A stretch of 64,000 nt of DNA from Straminergon stramineum (Eukaryota > Streptophyta > Bryopsida > Hypnales > Calliergonaceae). This document shows positions 51,114 through 62,837 of the stretch, piece after piece. Numbering within the stretch: position 1 is the stretch's first letter; each line of letters begins with the position of its first letter. A program made the translations under genes and the position numbers. A model generated the notes under the pieces. The model saw only the letters and a program-made list of their open reading frames with translations. It had not been told where the DNA came from and did no database searches. The stretch lies in the NCBI GenBank assembly GCA_963920665.1, contig OY987269.1, positions 4,776,501 to 4,840,500 on the forward strand, given 5' to 3'.

Positions 51114-53725
51114 ATGAGTACTGCAGAAATTCACCAGATTGTCGAAGAACACGACACCCCTAGTTCTTCGAAAGTCAACGGAACTGAACCATCACATCGA
51201 GTTCACATTTCTGTGCTGAAAAATTATCCTTCCGGCAGTTATATTTATCAGGTTCATGCTGCACTTGAAGAAGAAATCACAAAAAAAGACGCTACTGGCG
51301 CATCAAGAAGTTTGATCTGGAAAGTGCCTGCGAAGTACAGGAACAACGCAGAGCACTATAAACCTGTGAGTTGGCGATTTGGGCTACACAACTGCCCTGA
51401 CGACACTCTTCTGAACAGTGTGACTGAAGGGTTCAAAATCAAAGTAGCCGGGGCATTGCAACTCAGCGGAAAGCTATGGAACGAATTCTGCGAAGAGGTT
51501 GTCAAAGAGCCGAAGGAGCATTGGGATGCAGTGTATGATGGGAGTTTACATGCAAGGTCCTACTCAATTGAGGAGATCAGGTGCCTACTGTCGTTGGATG
51601 CTCTTTTCCTGGTCATATTTTTGCAAGCATATGCTCTTGAAAAAGACCCCGCACATAGATTGCGTTTGTTTCCAATGGGAATAGAAAGGCCCACCCTTGG
51701 AATTGAAGAAGAGCCTGTACGCGTGAGCCAGGCAGTGGATTCAGTGATGAAAAATCCGGTCTTGGAGATATACAAGGACACATTGTGGCATGATATTTGG
51801 TTGGTTGAAAACCAAATTCCCATAGAGTTACTGCAGAGAGTGGTCGGAATATTAACACCTCGTATATGTCATGAGAGTTGGGGAGATGTGGTTATGCCAG
51901 CGTGGGAACATGACGACTGGCAAGTACGGAATATTCTTCAATGTGTTCCGTGGAACTTTTTTTATGGTTCCCGTATTAACAATATCAAGAAAGAAGACCT
52001 TCTTAAAAAAAGGATGGAAGAAGCATTACGCCATCCTGATTCTTGTCATGGCATCCACATTCTTGATAGCGTCTACTGCATCTTACGTGGGCACAAGAGT
52101 ATTGATCCTCATTTTTATTATTTTCAAAATGTCCCTTCAGCTACTTATTTGGAAGCATGTGGGGTGACGATACGAGGCAAGGAATTCACATTCTTTGAAG
52201 ACATATCATTTAAAAATGGAGTACTCAAAGTGCCATTTCTTCGAATTCAGCATGGGACTGAAAATTTTCTCCGCAATCTTATTGTCCATGAAAGATTGAC
52301 AGTAGAAAAAGTGAAGCCAGAAACAACTACCAACTCGACTGAGCCCGAAAGAAATGCTACGTCTCAGTGTGAAACGAATGCTGACACAACTGAGAGCGAG
52401 GCTCCCAGGGGATGGACTCATCTCAAATCACGTATATTTCGTGCATTTAGAAGGTATTAAATCATCCCCTTGTATACTGGTATGTGTCAAGTTAAAAGCT
52501 CTAATTCATTTGCACATATATTTTGATTTTGAGTAATTGTCGTTTGCAAATTTTGACTTATCCTAGAAGTCATGAAATGCTGTCCTCCATTTGACCTTGT
52601 TTTGAGTTCTTGTTCTAGATTGCATTGAATTCTTGATCAAGTTATATGTTTTTGAAAGTTAAAACAAGTCATGATTGCATACAATCTAATTACATAGAGT
52701 TGTCTTCTTCCTAAATTGTGGTTTAGGTTTCACTTTTCTAGCAAATTTTGTTAATATGGCAATATTTCATACACCATTTTTAGACCGTGCGGTCTAAACC
52801 ATCTATAACAAGTAGAGATTTCAGACCACGTGGTCTAAACTATAAAAGTGCCAAAGTTGTGGAATGATTGCCATTTTAACAAAGTTTGCTATTTTTGTAA
52901 CTCTAAGCCTCCAAAGTGGGCCAAATCCTCCAATTGCTCCTAATAGACAAGAAATATTGAAGAAGGGACCAAATAAAGGGCGACTTACAAGATAACTATA
53001 TTACACAAATACACAATATCTATGAAGGATGAAAAAGTCATGACCCAAAATCCTAATTTTTAGATTTGAACATTACAATGTTTTAATTAACTATTCATTT
53101 TCTAAGGTACCACAACTTTATCACTTGTTAGATATCCTTAAATAGCTTAGAACCTCAAAGAAACACTTTTTGGGGCTCTATATCTCTGTATTTGTATATA
53201 GACACAAACGGAGGATCCTTTTATTATCTTGAGTTGGTTAGGCTATACATTCTACAAGATTTCACAAAATTAACCTTGTGTTGAATGGACAGAGAATCAA
53301 AGGTTGAATTGGAGGCGCGTATGGCTCAAAGGCAAATCAGGAACTTTTCAGTGAACTGCTACACCAATTTCATGGAATGTTTGATGAAAACACCGGAGGA
53401 TGTCGATCTCCTTGTCAAGCAAGGTGTTTTGTCTGTGCATATTGGCTCCCATGCGATGGTAGTGGATATGTTCAAATGCATCAATTGCAATATTCCGGAA
53501 CCTAAAGTCACTGCTCAGTTCTTAACAATTTTACAAAGTGTGAATACCTATTCAAGGCAGAAAAGACATCAATTGGGGTTCGAGTTCAAGAGAAGATACA
53601 ATAAGCCTTGGATAGTATTGTCTATTCTTGCAGTTACATTTGTCACCGTAGCTACAGGGATTCAAGCTTATACAGCAGTCATTGGTTCAAATGGGATGAA
53701 ACCTGTTTTCTCGTCCCATCCGTGA
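51114..53725 (+). CDS. DUF247 family plant membrane protein
   Basis: Exons 51114-52453 and 53293-53725 join in phase (AG|A makes an Arg codon) to give 590 residues. Family marks in order: VPAKYRNNAEHYKPVSWRFG near residue 80 (the usual Y-x-P-x-x-x-S-x-G region), LDALFLVIFLQAYAL, DTLWHDIWLVENQIPIELLQ (the conserved D-x-x-L-x-E-N-Q-I-P box), CGVTIRGKEFTFFEDISFKN and GVLKVPFLRI, FLRNLIVHERL, then in exon 2 CYTNFMECLMKTPEDVDLLV and KQGVLSVHIGS. One C-terminal membrane helix (~553-577, after YNKPW) ends the protein, as usual in DUF247. A Thr/Glu-rich insert (~405-435) lies before the splice. DUF247 proteins are plasma-membrane associated; some grass members act in self-incompatibility, but no role is inferred here. 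Without the splice, exon 1 would stop at 52460 lacking the anchor. Confidence 0.9.
52738..52900. mobile_element. Small foldback MITE in the DUF247 intron
   Basis: The left end TAGCAAATTTTGTTAATATG GCAAT is mirrored by the complement of the right end, ATAGCAAACTTTGTTAAAAT GGCAAT. Inside are two near-perfect palindromes, AGACCGTGCGGTCT (52782-52795) and AGACCACGTGGTCT (52823-52836), the latter holding a CACGTG G-box core. Confidence 0.7.
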
Positions 53726-53957
53726 AATCTCTTAGTCATTTTCATGTCGTATCTTTCAAAACTAGTGAGTAATAGATTTGTGTGTGAAAGTAGTAGTTTT
53801 TTTGAAATGTTTTGTTCATGATTTATGCAAATTAAAGTTTCTTGATTGCTTCAATTTGAGTGTTGTTAAGGGGATGGAAGAAGAAGATAGAAGTCCCTTT
53901 CATCACCTGTAAAATTTTTGAGCCTTCTTCAAGTGGCATGCATAACATTCTTAACCC

Positions 53958-54187
53958 TTAACCCTTGAATGTTGGGTTGGTGACCATGGAAATTAGCCAT
54001 TTTGGAACCGTGTGACATCATCCACTTTCAAAAAACCAAAAATACTCATTGGGAGTTAAACTACTATAGAAGATCTCCCCTTTCCACCCCTAATTCCAAG
54101 GATGAATAGTTGCACTTTTGTCCCACGTAGGAGAATTCCTTGTCATTCATCAAACAAAAAACGTCCACTACGTCATTTAGGGGTTAA
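53958..54187. mobile_element. TTAACCC-ended MITE, short class, inverted copy
   Basis: Begins TTAACCCTTGAATG and ends CATTTAGGGGTTAA. It is the reverse-complement relative of 11295-11524, sharing TTGGTGACCATG, ATACTCATTGG(G/A)AG and AGGATGAATA blocks. Confidence 0.75.
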
Positions 54188-54410
54188 AAGATGCCATGGC
54201 CATTTTTTGGCCAATGAATGGCATAAAATCCTTCTACGTAGGATAGAAGTGCAAATATTCATCCTGGAAATTTTGTGTGAAAAGGAGAGGTATTGTGTAG
54301 TATTTTGACTTCCAATGAATGCTTAGTTTGGATTTTTCTAAACCAATGATTCACATACTAGCAAAAGGGATGCCATCTCCACAATCACCATCCTGTCCTT
54401 TAAGAGTTAA
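54176..54410. mobile_element. TTAACCC-ended MITE, short class, forward copy sharing an end
   Basis: It uses the same TTTAGGGGTTAA terminus as the preceding copy, then runs in the other orientation to CCTTTAAGAGTTAA. Shared blocks with 11295-11524 are TAGGATAGAA, ATTCATCCT and GACTTCCAATGAAT. Confidence 0.7.
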
Positions 54411-55521
54411 GCCCTAAGGTAGGGCCCCCTTGGATTGACTTTAGAAAATCTTGAATGAAAGGTCGTAATGTGTTGTGAGCCACCGAGAAAGAATTCATAC
54501 TTTTCATTGTAACATAAATAAATGTTATTATAGACAAGGGACCCCAACTTCATTAGTCAAGAATTAAACAAGCATGACTTCAACAAATCATTGAAATTGA
54601 AAATTCCATAAGATATTAGAACACATGTACAATATATCATTTTTGTGTAGCCAAGAATAAGCATCCCTAAACTGATTCGTAATCACTTTCAATAAAAATC
54701 CCCTACCTTCACACCTCACACCTAAAAGTGAGAACATTTCAAATAATCTTATTTTTCCACATTTGATATGTGCATGAACACACAAATATAATTATGATCA
54801 TTTTGATGATCACAACTATTTTGTCGGGACTAAATGCATCCCCAAAATATGTATAATTCTACACAGTTAAATTATAGACTCTGGACCAAAGGGGAGGAGG
54901 CTTTGCGTCAACCTAAGCTACCCTAAAGTAGTTTGAGTAGCTACCTTACTCCGAGAGCAAGCCCCATGCTAAGTACAGGGACATAGCCTCTGGTAGTGTA
55001 GGTGCTTGTTAAAACATTTCAGATACAAAAACAAGTACATGTATTTCAAACCCATAGTCAAGAATCTGGCGTCTCTCTGGTCCAGTACCCTGCACACTAA
55101 AATCAGGGTTAAGACCCCTCCCAATCCACCACCGCTCCGGACAATGAAACCGCCGCGACTGATCGCAACGCGCGTTGATCAAAGTGACCATCCAATCGTT
55201 ACTACTTGTATCAATCATTGTCGGTGACGTTCAGAATTGCCGACTGATTAGCACTTGATGCTCTTGCACGTTAGTAGCAATCCCGGTGTGGATGTCCTGG
55301 TTGGTACGTCACGCCATAGCCTCCAGCAAGTTTGAGAGTTTCCAGCCTGGAAATCAAGCTGAAAATCAGTTTCCAGTGTTCGTTCGTGGGGTCTGTGTCT
55401 GTGACTGGGTGGGATTGGGAGTTTTTTGGTTCTTTGTGGGAGGCAGACAGACAGTGTTTTCAATATTGATAGTGAATGAAAGAAAGCTGGAAGGGCGTTG
55501 GTAGAAGCTAGCATTCATGCA

Positions 55522-58500
55522 ATGCAAGCGATGGCATCGACTGTGAAAAGGACGCCGCCGCCCGATGAAGTAGCCTTGCTCTTGCACCAAGTTTCCCTTC
55601 CTGCTGCGCGTCGCGACTACGAGCTTCGCAGCAGCAGCCCAGCGCCGCGCGCCGCGACGTCATCGTCGCAGCTCGTCAGTCGTGCCTTCCAGAATGCCCG
55701 AGCCATGAGCTTCAATGCCACCGTGCACATCAAGGACGTTCCGTTTGTCACCCACAATGAACGCGTGTTCTTCAGTGGGCCTCTTTCCAGCCATGGCATG
55801 GCGCAGCATCCTGCCGTGGGCGTCCGTGCACCTGCAGCAGAGGGGGACGAAAGGTGCGACAACGACACTGGGAGCAAAGTTGGGTCCACTTCAAGGGATC
55901 ACGCTTGTGAGCAGGTTCGCACTCCCGAGGGGCGGGATCGGATGGTTCGTGCAATTAGTGCAAGTCCTGTTCTGGGCGACTCGAGTGGGAGAGAAGCGCG
56001 CACCGCGCGGACGGGAGCAGCGCCACGACGAGCGCGAAGTGGAGACTTGAGAGCAGCACCGAAATCGTCAACGAGCATCAACAATAAGAACCAACCTCGG
56101 AGTAGCGAGCTCAGCAGGGAACTCATGAAAACGTCGTCGTCGACGTGGGGCCGCGAAGATGCCCAAACTCGCAATGGTGGCGCCATGACAGCTCGCGATG
56201 TGACGGGAGCCCGCGACGCGACGAGAGCGGGCGAAGTGACGCGAGCTGACGGCGTGATGGGAGCTCGCGACGTTGCGAGAGTTTGCGAGGAGGTGCCCAA
56301 GCTGGAGGAGAAGAAGCGCGGCGAGAGCCGGCGGCGACCGACGGCGTCCATAGCGTGGGACAGCTTGAACGAGTCGCAAGCCAACAGCCCGCAGCATAAG
56401 CTTGCGGCCATTCCCTTCAAGTGGGAGGAAGCCCCCGGAAAACCTTTCGCAATGCGAGTTCGTGAGGATTCGCAGCTACTTACGGCGAGGCTTGCCACTC
56501 CTGCGTCACGAGCTGACGCGGGGCCGTTGTCGCGAGTTGAGGAGCTCGCGGACGTGCGAGCCCAGAGTCATCGGTTCTACGCGCGCGGGGCGTCGCAATG
56601 CGATCTACTACCAGCTCGCAAGTCGAGCTTCGACTCTGCAAGCGCGCATCTGATTTCAGAGGTTGTGTCGTCCATTGATCTGGTCGCGCCCGCGGCGGCG
56701 AAGTTTCTGGTGGAGAGCTGGGTGTCGCCCAATCTAGCGCCGGATGCGCACGTCGCGGTGCCGTTCCAATGGGAAGAAGCGCCGGGCGTGCCACTGAAGC
56801 TCGACGGCGATGAGGTTCGTCTTTCTAATTTTAGATGATTCAGTGTTTTTCGCAGGTGGGGTTTTTTTGTTGCATTTTATCAAGCATTGTTCTCGCCCCA
56901 TGACTACATGCAGCTCTTATTGGCGCTTATACAACTCTTATTTGCCTCCTTACGATGCCATCAATGGCGACATAGCAAACCAGTTAATGAGTCGTAAATT
57001 TGTTGGATTCATCAGAACCATGGATTTGGATTCCTCGGTGCAGCAGAGGCTAGGGCTCCCAAAGATTGATAGAAATTCACTGAAAATGGGCTATGTGCCG
57101 TAATTGCTGCCAATTGTTCACAGGAGGCGGCGTGCACATCCATGAAGCCCACAGTGCCACTTCAATTACCACCCCGACTCGCATCCCCCGCACCTGCGCA
57201 ACCCACAATTTCAAAAGAAGACATGCGCGGCAGATTACAAACACGTTCCATGAGCGGCCCTCTCGCAGGCTATTACCCTCAAGCGTCCCCCGCGCGCCGA
57301 CGCCAGCTCCAACACTCGCCTGTCCCGCAACGCCGCTCCTGCTCGCCGTCCAAGCGCTCCATCTCCCCCTCGCGCATTCACTCCATCGCTCAACACTTCT
57401 CATCCTATCGCAAGCAGACGGATCAATCTCACAGCGTCCTCATGGGGTCACTGGAAGCCGAGTTCGGGGATACAGGTGTGAGTGGCGGCTATGGCGCGGG
57501 ACTCCGACGAAGCGCCTCGGGGGCTTTGTTGCCGGAGTTTGGGAAATCGCCACGACGGTATAACTTGTCGCCCACACTAAGATCCGTGTCGCCCTCGCGA
57601 CGCATCCAAGCGCTGGCAAAACAACTCACAGGCAAAATCATACCGGCTGCAAGCAAATTACCGCCAAACGCCATTTTCGCGAAATCGCCTCACGTGGTAC
57701 GCCGTATTCATAACCTTGCATGTTGGAGAGAAATCCAGTCATGAGTCTTGAGACTGACTGTTTTGGGGTTGGCGATTGTGCGCATTTTGAAATTTGTACC
57801 TGAATTTGTAACTGATCAATTGGTGATCATGCACATTTGAAAATTTAGACTAAAATTTGTAAGGTTTGGCGATCACGAATTACCGAGGTACAACTGCAAC
57901 ACGAAGTTGCGGTTGCAACACATCAGCAAATATTTTGCAATGGTTCTGCATTGGAACGTACTTAATCCAAAACTTATGGTCTTCTACAAAACCATTGCAA
58001 ACATGCTGCCAACTTGATGCTAAAGTCTTGGACACTGATCGAATTTTGATGCATATCTATATCTAAATTGATCCCAAAATTATTGCAATATCAAATACTT
58101 GCAAAGACATCGCACAATTGTTGTAGTAAACCATTGTAAAATGGCTCGTAGATTTTTGGCAGTCATTCAAAACCATTACAAATCTAATTGCAATCTCAGC
58201 CCTTCTCTTCTTGCGGCGAGAAGCCCATTTTCATACCTCCAGTTTCCCAATCAAACGAATGTGATGGTGTGTTTCCAAAGGAATGCTATGTATGTTTTTC
58301 CAGTTTAACAGCTGTGTCCATCTCTGCAGGATCCCTGGTCCCCTGTGAACCACCCCGACGAACTCCTCCTCTCCGGCCCTTCCTCCAGCAACTCCGACAT
58401 GGACGCCTTTTCCCAAACTCCCCCCTCCGAAGTCGCCTTCTCCAAATCCCTCTCCTGCGTCTCCTACGAATCCTTCGAGCATTCCTTCGCTCACCACGCT

Positions 58501-61500
58501 GCTGCTGCCACAAACTCCGGATCATCCCCATCTCGCGATGAGGCGCTTCTCACAAGCCCACCACCAAGCTCCACTGACGATTCCAAGACGACAAGGAATT
58601 CGAATGCGAATTCAAACTCCAATGCGAAATCTTCTCCTGGATCCCCATACCTCGGTCCTTCCTGTGAAGATGGTTTCAAGGGCCAGAACAACAGGAAGGT
58701 GGGGTCTCCGTTGGGAGCTGCGGAGGGGACGGTGAAAGCTGTGGTGAAGATGTGTCGGAATGGGAGTTCGGTGTTGAGGAAGAAGTCGACGCAGCAGACG
58801 AGTGCACATGACTTGTGGGCGCCGACTCTTGCGTCGTACTTCCATTGCCTGGAAGCAGCCACTTTGATCAGGTACACTCGATCTAACCTCTTTAATCTTA
58901 CCAGTGACATAGTTTGAATGTGTGACGAGTATACGTGCCACAGTCAATTATAGCGTGGCAAGTGTGCAGGAGATTCTAGAATGATCTCATTTTAGAGAAC
59001 GTCGTAATGAAGAGGTTTGGGTGTACCGCATAATGGTTCTATTGCTTACAACATTCAAGCTGAGAAATCTTAATTTTTTAACACAATTTGAAGGCGATGG
59101 TGGAATTCAGAGAGCCTGTATCGTGGCATTGTATTGCAGAAAGCTCTAAAAATTAAGTAAAACTTAGGAGTAGTATACCTTTAGCGGCCACTTTGGTCAG
59201 GTACCGCATAACTCTTCTATTGCTTGCAGTTCTCAAGTAGAGATTTATTTTATAAACAAGATATCAATGCGATGGTCGAATTCAGAGAGTCAATATAATT
59301 AGTATTGTAGAGGATTGAAAGTGTCCGATTAACGACTTCAGGGTTCATGTAGAAACGTGAAGAATGCACCGATCAATTTTTGGCTGACTTGCTCGATGAT
59401 TGGTCTAATCCCTTCAGGGTTTAAACTTAGGACTGGTATACCTTCAGGTTTCCAATTGCGTTTCTTGGAAAAGTACCAATGTCGTGAAGCAATATGTACC
59501 AATGTGCATACCGAGATTGAAGTTCCGTCCTGTGAACCCTTCAGAAATAGTTTGTCGCTACGTACGTATCCCTTGCTATCTCCTCATTTAAGTACGCAGA
59601 AGAATTATTGGAATTTGAAAGCAAACAATATTAATAGGTGACCATCTGCTCAACATATATAAGTTAAAAAACTAAATGATATGAAGATTAAGTCAACTTC
59701 AGAACATATTAGGGCTGTATTACACAAGGGACCTAATCAAGAAATCAAATGTTCTCAATACTCTCAATACTAGTTCAGCTGTACCCATCCTAAACTATTG
59801 ACCGACAAGAACGCTCAATTTTTTATATTTTCTTGGATTGACTCCAATTCTAAAGAAACCCTGTAGGAACTTGAAACATCTACATTCAACCAAAATCTAC
59901 TATGTTGAACATAGCAGGTCGTAGAATACTTCCGTTACACTTTTTAAATTCGAAACTACTTTCGTTCGTAAAATTGAGGTGACGAACGACCCCCCCAGTC
60001 TAAATGGTTTTTGTGAACACACAAGGTAGAGACACCATTCACCATACAGGGTAGCTTTGATTAATTTGTACTAAGTGTGAGAATACTTAATCTGTTGACA
60101 TTCCGTTTTGTGCACTTGATTTGGAGCTTAACCCAAACCAAATGTGCAAACTTATAGATGGTACAAGTTTCTAGATTGTTAGAGGGAAAGGTTCCACCTT
60201 CATGGGAACCTCCTGCCCTTGCTGTATGATGAGTGGAGACTTTCCATTTCTGTCTTTACTTCCAAAGTTTGTTTCGTAGTACGCGTTTTCCATAGATCGA
60301 AAACTTTTTCATTTCTTTTCTTGTGTCTTTTTCTTGTTGCACCGTTTTTGCATACTTTCTGCATACAAAGACTATCCACATCCAATTGAAACTTACTCCT
60401 TCGCAATTGATCAGTGCCTGGGATTGTTCACCATTAACTGAGTTTTGGTTTCCTATTGGTATCAGCAACCCCGGCGGCGCTCGCACCCCAGCCGCCTTGA
60501 CCAGCAGTAGCAGCCCTGATCCTTCCCCTTCCCCCTCCGCCACCGACTCCCCTTTAGCCCCAACCCGTTTGCCTTACACCATGCCCACCACCTCCTCCAA
60601 ACAGAACCTCCTGTGGAAGGACTACTGCGAGCCGCCCAACTCCCAACTGGGAGCGACGTCGTGTCTGGGCGTCAAGATCGCCCCGGCCAGCTTGTTTCTG
60701 TCGCGAGGGAATCACAAGCGGTTCCCTGCTTCAGAGACGTCGAGCTCCATGGGTTGGAGGGACGGGGGGATGAACTCCAGTGCCACCGAGGAAGGGGACC
60801 GGTCGCCGGCGTACGCAGCCACGCTGGAGTTGTTGTCGCCGTCTGCGGAGGTTTTCAGGAAGAAGAAGACGAAGAGGCATCTGGGGATGGGAGGAAGCTC
60901 GGGAGCGCGCGGGATCAAGTTGGTCCTGCCAAGCACGAGGCGGAGGTCGCAGATCATGGTAAGGAATGGAATGGAACGGCGTTGGTTCATTTGTTGCGTG
61001 TGTCCATGGCAGAAGTCTTCTAGCCTTGCACTACTCAGCAGCTCGTAGAAAACAGTGTCGAATAAAACGCTGTTTGAAGGAACGTGAATAACGTTAAAAG
61101 GTTCACGGTAATGGAACAGAAAGAACACTGGTTGTTGCCGTTTCTATCAGAGTTAAGATCTAGTGTTCAAGACATTTCAAAGAAGGTAACCAAGTGTATC
61201 AATGAAAATGAAGAAATCTAGTTCCACACTTTCCAACAATAGAATTTGATATTATTGTCATTGCTACAATAAAGTTACTCTAATCTACTACGAGCTTCCA
61301 AATTTCCAAAATGGATGGTGGCCAGTCTCTGCATTTTTATGGGGTAGAAAATCTTTGTTATTGATTTCGGTATCAGAGGTTCATTGCATCGGGCTGCATT
61401 GAAAATGCACACAATCAGCTGGTGTAAATCTTTGTCAACAAACTTTAGCTCAACATGTGGAAAGAATAAGAAAGATATTTTTCGATTCTTGGTTGCAGCA

Positions 61501-61701
61501 GAATAAAGGCCGTTGCGAGTTCACTGAGAAAGAGAAATGTATTGCAATTGCTTGTAATGTCATTTTAATGTTTTTGATCTTTTGTTCATTTTGCAGGAGG
61601 CCGTATGCACATCCTTGAAGCGGGCACTGTACAAGTGTGCCCGGCGATGCCGCCGGAAGGCTTGTTCTCCCCCACCCCTGGGTTCAGCTCCATCAAGGTA
61701 G
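55522..61701 (+). CDS. DUF688 family plant protein, 5 exons
   Basis: Exons 55522-56814, 57124-57696, 58330-58871, 60466-60958 and 61597-61701 join in phase to 1001 residues. The identifying motif is present twice: IPFKWEEAPGKP (residues 297-308) and VPFQWEEAPGVP (413-424), the I/V-P-F-x-W-E-x-x-P-G-x-P signature of DUF688, followed in exon 2 by LQLPPRLASPAP. The rest is low-complexity: Ala/Arg-rich in exon 1, Ser/Pro/Arg-rich in exon 2 (SPSKRSISPSRIHSIAQHFS), Ser/Asn-rich in exon 3 with FSKSLSCVSYESFEHSF. It is probably mostly disordered; function of the family is unknown to me. The start at 55522 is the first ATG after an in-frame stop; 55531 is an alternative. Codon use in exon 1 is strikingly GC-rich next to AT-rich neighbours. 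The end is uncertain: TAG at 61699 overlaps a possible donor (AAG|GTAGCA). A two-gene model cannot be excluded. Confidence 0.82.
57870..58190. repeat. ATTGCAAA-rich repeat remnant in DUF688 intron 2
   Basis: CATTGCAAA, ACCATTGTAAAA, TTGTTGTAGTAAACC and related words recur, resembling the subterminal array at 41.5 kb and the 36.2-kb repeats. It looks like a decayed fragment of the same element type inside the intron. Confidence 0.45.
59029..59335 (+). repeat. ~171-bp tandem duplication in DUF688 intron 3
   Basis: GTACCGCATAATGGTTCTAT (59029) and GTACCGCATAACTCTTCTAT (59201) start two units sharing TTGCTTRCA, AAGGCGATGGTGGAATTCAG versus CAATGCGATGGTCGAATTCA, and GAGAG. Between them lies a copy of the exon 3 end. 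Confidence 0.7.
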
Positions 61702-62386
61702 CATTTTTTTTTTTCCAATTTACTCAGTCAGTCAGGGGTTCACAGAGAAACCCAAAAAAATTGAAAAAAGTTATAAAAATTGAATGTGGGGTTTTCACTT
61801 TACTTAACTTCATGAGTATTGTGCTCCAGCTGTTGGAGTTGGTAACTTCGATGAATTAGAGTTTTTGACAGTCCACAGTCAGAATGTACTGGCAATGGTC
61901 ATTGATGCTCCAGGACACTGGCATTCAAATCATCTTGACGAAATTGTACAGCAGCTGTAATTGTTAGAGACCTATTCTTCGCTTTTGCCAAATCTTGCGG
62001 ATTTGGTACATATTATTGAGGTTTAGAATGTACACTATGTGTAGATGATGGTTATACTTAGGTGATTCAGGGTTGTGACTTCGACAATTTATAACATGTC
62101 AATTCTAAAAATGTTCAAAAAAATATCTTTGTTCAAGTTGAGACTACAGGACTGTACTCTTGTTGTCCATCATTGGGGAACTTTCTCAAATATGTGAGGG
62201 ATACCTATGCAAATGAGCAAATGGAAAGTAATGGAAAGAGCCCTCAATACCAAATAGGATACCCATTTATATTAGCTCATGGTCAACAACACATTGACCA
62301 CATTTGTTTATCATTATTCAAAATCAATTTAGATGATTAGGTGTAGATAGAAATTAATTTGGTCCAAATTGAATGAGACTTCCATT

Positions 62387-62830
62387 TAACCCCTAAAGAA
62401 TCATTTGTTTCCTTAGGGGATAATTTGGGTCTGGGTAGGTTCTTATGACCTGAATTTTTAGTGAGGTTTGTGGAATTTTTTTTAGGATGTGTGAATTTGC
62501 AAGAGCTTCATGGATATATAATTTTCATTTCAATCGGTGCCTAGGAGAAAAAGTTATGGAACAATAAGCCAATAATTGAGGTCGGAGGGCATCACAAAAA
62601 AATCACAAAAAGTCAAATTCATTTTTTTATCTTTTTTATTTTCTAATATACCATTTTTTTTAATTTACATTTGAAGCATTGATTCATTCTATGTGGACTA
62701 GTGATGAGAAAGTTATGAACAATCTTAGTTTTTTGGGCAATCTAAGCATGTTTTTGAAAAAATAACTTATAGGATTCCTTTTCTAATGCAATTTTTACAA
62801 TTTTCTAAAAAAAGTTGTTGGAGAGGGTTA
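62387..62830. mobile_element. TTAACCCC-ended element, long class, truncated copy 2
   Basis: It begins TTAACCCCTAAAGAATC. The reverse complement matches 34200-34575. Its other end is not evident; the next family element begins a few bases later. Confidence 0.6.
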
Positions 62831-62837
62831 TGTTTAC

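Larger units (their letters stand above)
53726..55521. other. Intergenic region with two MITEs; DUF688 promoter at the right end
   Basis: Apart from the paired elements at 53958-54410, nothing genic is seen up to about 55000. The last 400 bases are GC-richer and form the DUF688 upstream region, with a polypurine stretch (GAATGAAAGAAAGCTGGAAG) before the start. Confidence 0.5.

Noticed and set aside
55899..56498. 199-codon minus-strand frame over DUF688 exon 1
   Set aside because: It is the antisense shadow of a GC-rich coding exon with Ala/Ser/Arg bias only.
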